Part shown: positions 7,152-8,824 of the stretch, in pieces
Numbering within the stretch: position 1 is the first letter of the stretch
Layout: the number at the start of each line of letters is the position of its first letter
DNA from: Sphaerochaeta sp.
Lineage (GTDB): Bacteria > Spirochaetota > Spirochaetia > Sphaerochaetales > Sphaerochaetaceae
Reading direction: 5' to 3'
Length of the DNA stretch: 8,824 nucleotides
Assembly (NCBI GenBank): GCA_003446545.1
Contig: DMAO01000281.1
Coordinates: forward strand, 1-8,824
Notes under the pieces: model-generated
What the model saw: only the letters and a program-made list of their open reading frames with translations
What the model was told of the DNA's origin: nothing
Databases searched by the model: none
Translations under genes and position numbers: made by a program

Positions 7152-8405
7152 TCATTTGAAATAGGTGTTACCCTTGGTGTCAACATTGGCAACAGCCTGC
7201 TGGGCAGTTATGTTGCCAAGCAATACCTCTACAATCTGTTCCTTGATGTAGGTGGTGACCTTGCTCAAGTTGGTATTTTTCCATTCATTGGCTGTGTAGG
7301 CAGGGGTAACCTTGAGTTCGCTCAAGAAGACCTCAAAGTCCTTGCTGTTGGAAGGATAGCTGATGGTTGCGTCAACTCTGGAAGAGAGGTTGAAGGTATC
7401 CAAGCAGTAGGCTTCGTTGTGAGCGTTGTCACTGAAGGCTGCCATGAGTTTCTGTGCTTCCACTTTATTGGCGCTTCCCTTGAAAGAAGCTACGAACTTT
7501 CCGCCAGGAACCGAGGAGTTGATCGCTGCCTTAGGCATATTCACCACTTTCCACTCGAAGTCCTTGATGTTCTTGTTGTAGGTGTTGATGTTCCAGCTTC
7601 CGCCGATATGTCCTGCGACCAAGCCAGCCTGGAAGAGTTCGGCAGGGTTCTCTGAACCGAGCCAGACGCTCTTGGGTATAAGACCGCTGTCATGGACATG
7701 CTTGAACCAGTTGAGGGTTTCGATTGTGCCTTTGTTGTTGAATTCCATTGCTGTCTGGTCTGCATTCAAGAAGTGACCGTTGAACTGGTACATGATGGTG
7801 GAGAACCGGTGTGGGGTGAAATCTACGGCAAGGCCGTATTTCATCTTAGGATTGGCTGCGATGACTTTCTTTACGATGGTTTCCCATTCACTCCAGGTCC
7901 AGGTCTTGCTTACCACATCTAGATCAATACCAGCCTTGTCGAAAGCTGTCTTGTTCACGAGCATGCCGTTGGCGGTGGCTTCTGTGGGGTATGCGACAAG
8001 TCTGTTGTCCTTGTTCGTGGCGAAAGCAACCATAGAGGGCAAGAATTCCTGCTTCACTCTTTCGATGTCGGCAACATAGCCATCGATGGGTTCAAGGCTG
8101 TCAACAACAACAGAGAGGGTGTTGGTGCTAATTCTCGCAACATCCGGTGGATTCCCTCCACTGATCATCATCTTCAACTTCTGGTCGTACTCACTGTAGG
8201 CAACAACCTGGAGATCGACCTTTATCCGGGGGTTTGCCTTGAGGTAGTCGTCGATAGTATTCATGAATACATCTGATTCGTTGGCATCGTTGAACCACAT
8301 CACCGAGAGTGTGACGTCCTTCGTTCCTTCTTCTTTGGTTCCAGTAGCAAATAGGGTACTGGTGGCAAGAAGCAGGATGGTAAGGATTACTGCAATCTTT
8401 TTCAT
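7152..8405 (-). CDS. Extracellular sugar-binding protein of an ABC transporter (family 1)
   Basis: The substrate-capturing subunit, 417 residues, within the usual 400-450 of family 1 (MalE/UgpB-like) binding proteins. Residues 1-20 are a signal peptide: MKK, then a hydrophobic core, ending LFA before TGTKEEG. There is no lipobox cysteine, so it looks like a soluble periplasmic protein and not a lipoprotein; this signal-peptide style is common in spirochaetes. The mature start has the family features VTLSVMWFND (31-40), a helix ending YDQKLKMMISGGNPPDV (73-89) and a C-terminal helical part ending near TAQQAVANV. The ATG at 8405 was chosen over an upstream in-frame start at 8534 because it begins the signal peptide and follows an AAAGGAGGA ribosome site. 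The longer frame would also run through the promoter and operator. First gene of the operon. Its ligand is presumably the alpha-linked sugar cut by the GH31 enzyme. Confidence 0.95.
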   Translation of the reverse strand: MKKIAVILTILLLATSTLFATGTKEEGTKDVTLSVMWFNDANESDVFMNTIDDYLKANPRIKVDLQVVAYSEYDQKLKMMISGGNPPDVARISTNTLSVVVDSLEPIDGYVADIERVKQEFLPSMVAFATNKDNRLVAYPTEATANGMLVNKTAFDKAGIDLDVVSKTWTWSEWETIVKKVIAANPKMKYGLAVDFTPHRFSTIMYQFNGHFLNADQTAMEFNNKGTIETLNWFKHVHDSGLIPKSVWLGSENPAELFQAGLVAGHIGGSWNINTYNKNIKDFEWKVVNMPKAAINSSVPGGKFVASFKGSANKVEAQKLMAAFSDNAHNEAYCLDTFNLSSRVDATISYPSNSKDFEVFLSELKVTPAYTANEWKNTNLSKVTTYIKEQIVEVLLGNITAQQAVANVDTKGNTYFK

Positions 8406-8411
8406 AAAAAA

Positions 8412-8420
8412 TCCTCCTTT
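8412..8420 (-). promoter_or_regulatory. Strong ribosome binding site of the binding-protein gene
   Basis: AAAGGAGGA on the - strand, followed by a T-rich spacer to the ATG at 8405. It is a near-perfect anti-16S match, stronger than the sites of the two permeases and GH31, and it confirms the start at 8405. Confidence 0.85.
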
Positions 8421-8450
8421 AGGATTAGGAAACCTTGGTAGCAAAAAAAC

Positions 8451-8464
8451 GCAAAACGTTTTGC
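8451..8464. promoter_or_regulatory. LacI-type operator palindrome
   Basis: GCAAAACGTTTTGC is a perfect 14-bp inverted repeat with a central CG, the usual form of LacI/GalR-family operators. It begins 8 bases downstream of the -10 box, so it covers the expected transcription start, where bound repressor would block polymerase. The likely binder is the LacI-family protein encoded at the end of the same operon. A nearby GCAAAA (8441-8446) resembles one half-site. No second full copy was noticed in the window. Confidence 0.85.
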
Positions 8465-8471
8465 TAACTGT

Positions 8472-8501
8472 AGTATAAGCTTTCTTTCTTATTTCTGTCA
8501 A
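8472..8501 (-). promoter_or_regulatory. Sigma70-type promoter of the sugar operon
   Basis: On the - strand, TTGACA (8496-8501, perfect -35) and TATACT (8472-8477, five of six -10 bases) are separated by 18 bases of A-rich sequence. Transcription should start near 8465, giving a leader of about 60 nt before the binding-protein ATG. The A/T-rich sequence upstream of the -35 box could act as an UP-like element. Confidence 0.85.
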
Positions 8502-8555
8502 TGATAATTTCTGATTAGAACAGCTTGGATGCATTGTTTATACATACGTGAACCT

Positions 8556-8824
8556 TTAATCCTGGTGGATAGAGAAGGGATGCATTTTCGCTTTGGAAGC
8601 TGACATAGGTAAAAGTAAGCTGTATGTCTGCATATTCTCCACGTCATATTCTGACAACAAAGTAGAGGTAGTAATCTCCTCTTCCAGGCTGAAACGGAAT
8701 TCCCCTTCTCCAAAGAACAGATCCGCCTCATATGGAGTATGAGGCAGATCATACACAATGAAAGGTATCAATACCCCAGGGCAAGCCCTGGAAAGAGGAG
8801 GCGTTGCCTCCTTTTCGTTTGCCC
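8556..8824 (-). CDS. Unrecognised open frame running off the right edge (possible gene end or fragment)
   Basis: A - strand frame is open from the window edge to a TAA at 8556 (about 88 codons). The part from 8771 down reads as a plausible acidic protein (for example FFGEGEFRFSLEEEI) with varied codon use, but I recognise no family. No good start is visible: TTG at 8771 and GTG at 8756 lack convincing ribosome sites, and the first ATG comes after about two-thirds of the frame. It may be the C-terminal end of a gene beyond the window, a decayed fragment, or not a gene. Against coding, the first 100 bases carry three inverted repeats that would be unusual inside a gene. It ends 55 bp upstream of the sugar operon's -35 box, so it is not obviously part of that operon. 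Confidence 0.3.
   Translation of the reverse strand, partial: ANEKEATPPLSRACPGVLIPFIVYDLPHTPYEADLFFGEGEFRFSLEEEITTSTLLSEYDVENMQTYSLLLPMSASKAKMHPFSIHQD
8720..8750. repeat. Inverted repeat (long hairpin) at right edge
   Basis: Arms GCCTCATA and TATGAGGC pair perfectly around a 5-base loop (8733-8737). After a C-A mismatch the stem continues with GATC on both sides, giving 12 paired bases in all. There is no T-run on either strand. It falls inside the doubtful open frame ending at 8556. Confidence 0.7.
8776..8791. repeat. Short GC-rich inverted repeat at right edge
   Basis: CCAGGGC and GCCCTGG face each other across AA, effectively a 6-bp stem with a CAAG loop. It sits one base before the terminator-like hairpin at 8793-8815. 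Confidence 0.65.
8793..8820 (+). terminator. Terminator-like hairpin at right edge, no matching + strand gene
   Basis: The core GGAGGC/GCCTCC closes a GTT loop and extends outward through A-T and G-T pairs to about 10 bp. On the + strand it runs into TTTTCGTTT, like an intrinsic terminator. No + strand gene lies to its left in this window. On the - strand the T-run is weaker (CTCTTTCC), but it could still end a leftward gene that lies beyond the edge. Confidence 0.45.

Noticed and set aside
6748..7155. 135-codon - strand frame across the binding-protein/permease gap
   Set aside because: Mostly out-of-frame overlap with the first permease; its start uses the hairpin gap and the product is not protein-like.
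8406..8534. 43-residue N-terminal extension of the binding protein from a start at 8534
   Set aside because: It would cross the promoter, operator and ribosome site and displace the signal peptide from the N-terminus.
8498..8758. 86-codon - strand frame at the right edge
   Set aside because: Cys/Arg-rich shadow overlapping the more plausible frame ending at 8556, and it runs into the promoter.

Overview
The window looks like a chromosomal segment of an anaerobic spirochaete, most likely Sphaerochaeta or a close relative. This rests on three inferred points. The solute-binding protein has a non-lipoprotein signal peptide ending in Phe-Ala followed by a TGTKEEG-like mature start, which is common in that group. 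There is an obligate-anaerobe type (class I) hybrid cluster protein. The ABC sugar operon has no ATPase gene of its own. No rRNA, tRNA, CRISPR array or insertion sequence was seen.

Left part (1-1664, + strand): an almost complete hybrid cluster protein gene (hcp) whose start codon is cut by the window edge, followed by a strong hairpin terminator. A stretch of about 290 bases with no convincing gene (1665-1956) separates it from the convergent operon.

Central part (8501 down to 1957, - strand): a compact carbohydrate uptake and degradation operon. In transcription order it is: a sigma70-type promoter (TTGACA, 18 bases, TATACT) with a perfect 14-bp LacI-type palindrome at the expected start site; a secreted solute-binding protein; two binding-protein-dependent permeases that overlap by 8 bp; a cytoplasmic GH31 alpha-glycosidase 5 bp after the second permease; and a LacI-family repressor. 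A strong hairpin lies between the binding-protein gene and the first permease gene and may set the binding protein above the permeases in expression. The likely logic is that the binding protein captures an alpha-linked oligosaccharide, the permeases import it intact using an ATPase encoded elsewhere, GH31 hydrolyses it in the cytoplasm, and the repressor closes the loop by binding the palindrome until a sugar ligand appears. The substrate cannot be fixed from the sequence.

Right edge (8535-8824): no recognisable gene. There is an open - strand frame ending at 8556 without a good start, and three successive inverted repeats (8720-8750, 8776-8791, 8793-8815), the last resembling an intrinsic terminator. 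This is the least explained part of the window. The rest is a well-formed but ordinary sugar operon; no clearly new system is visible.
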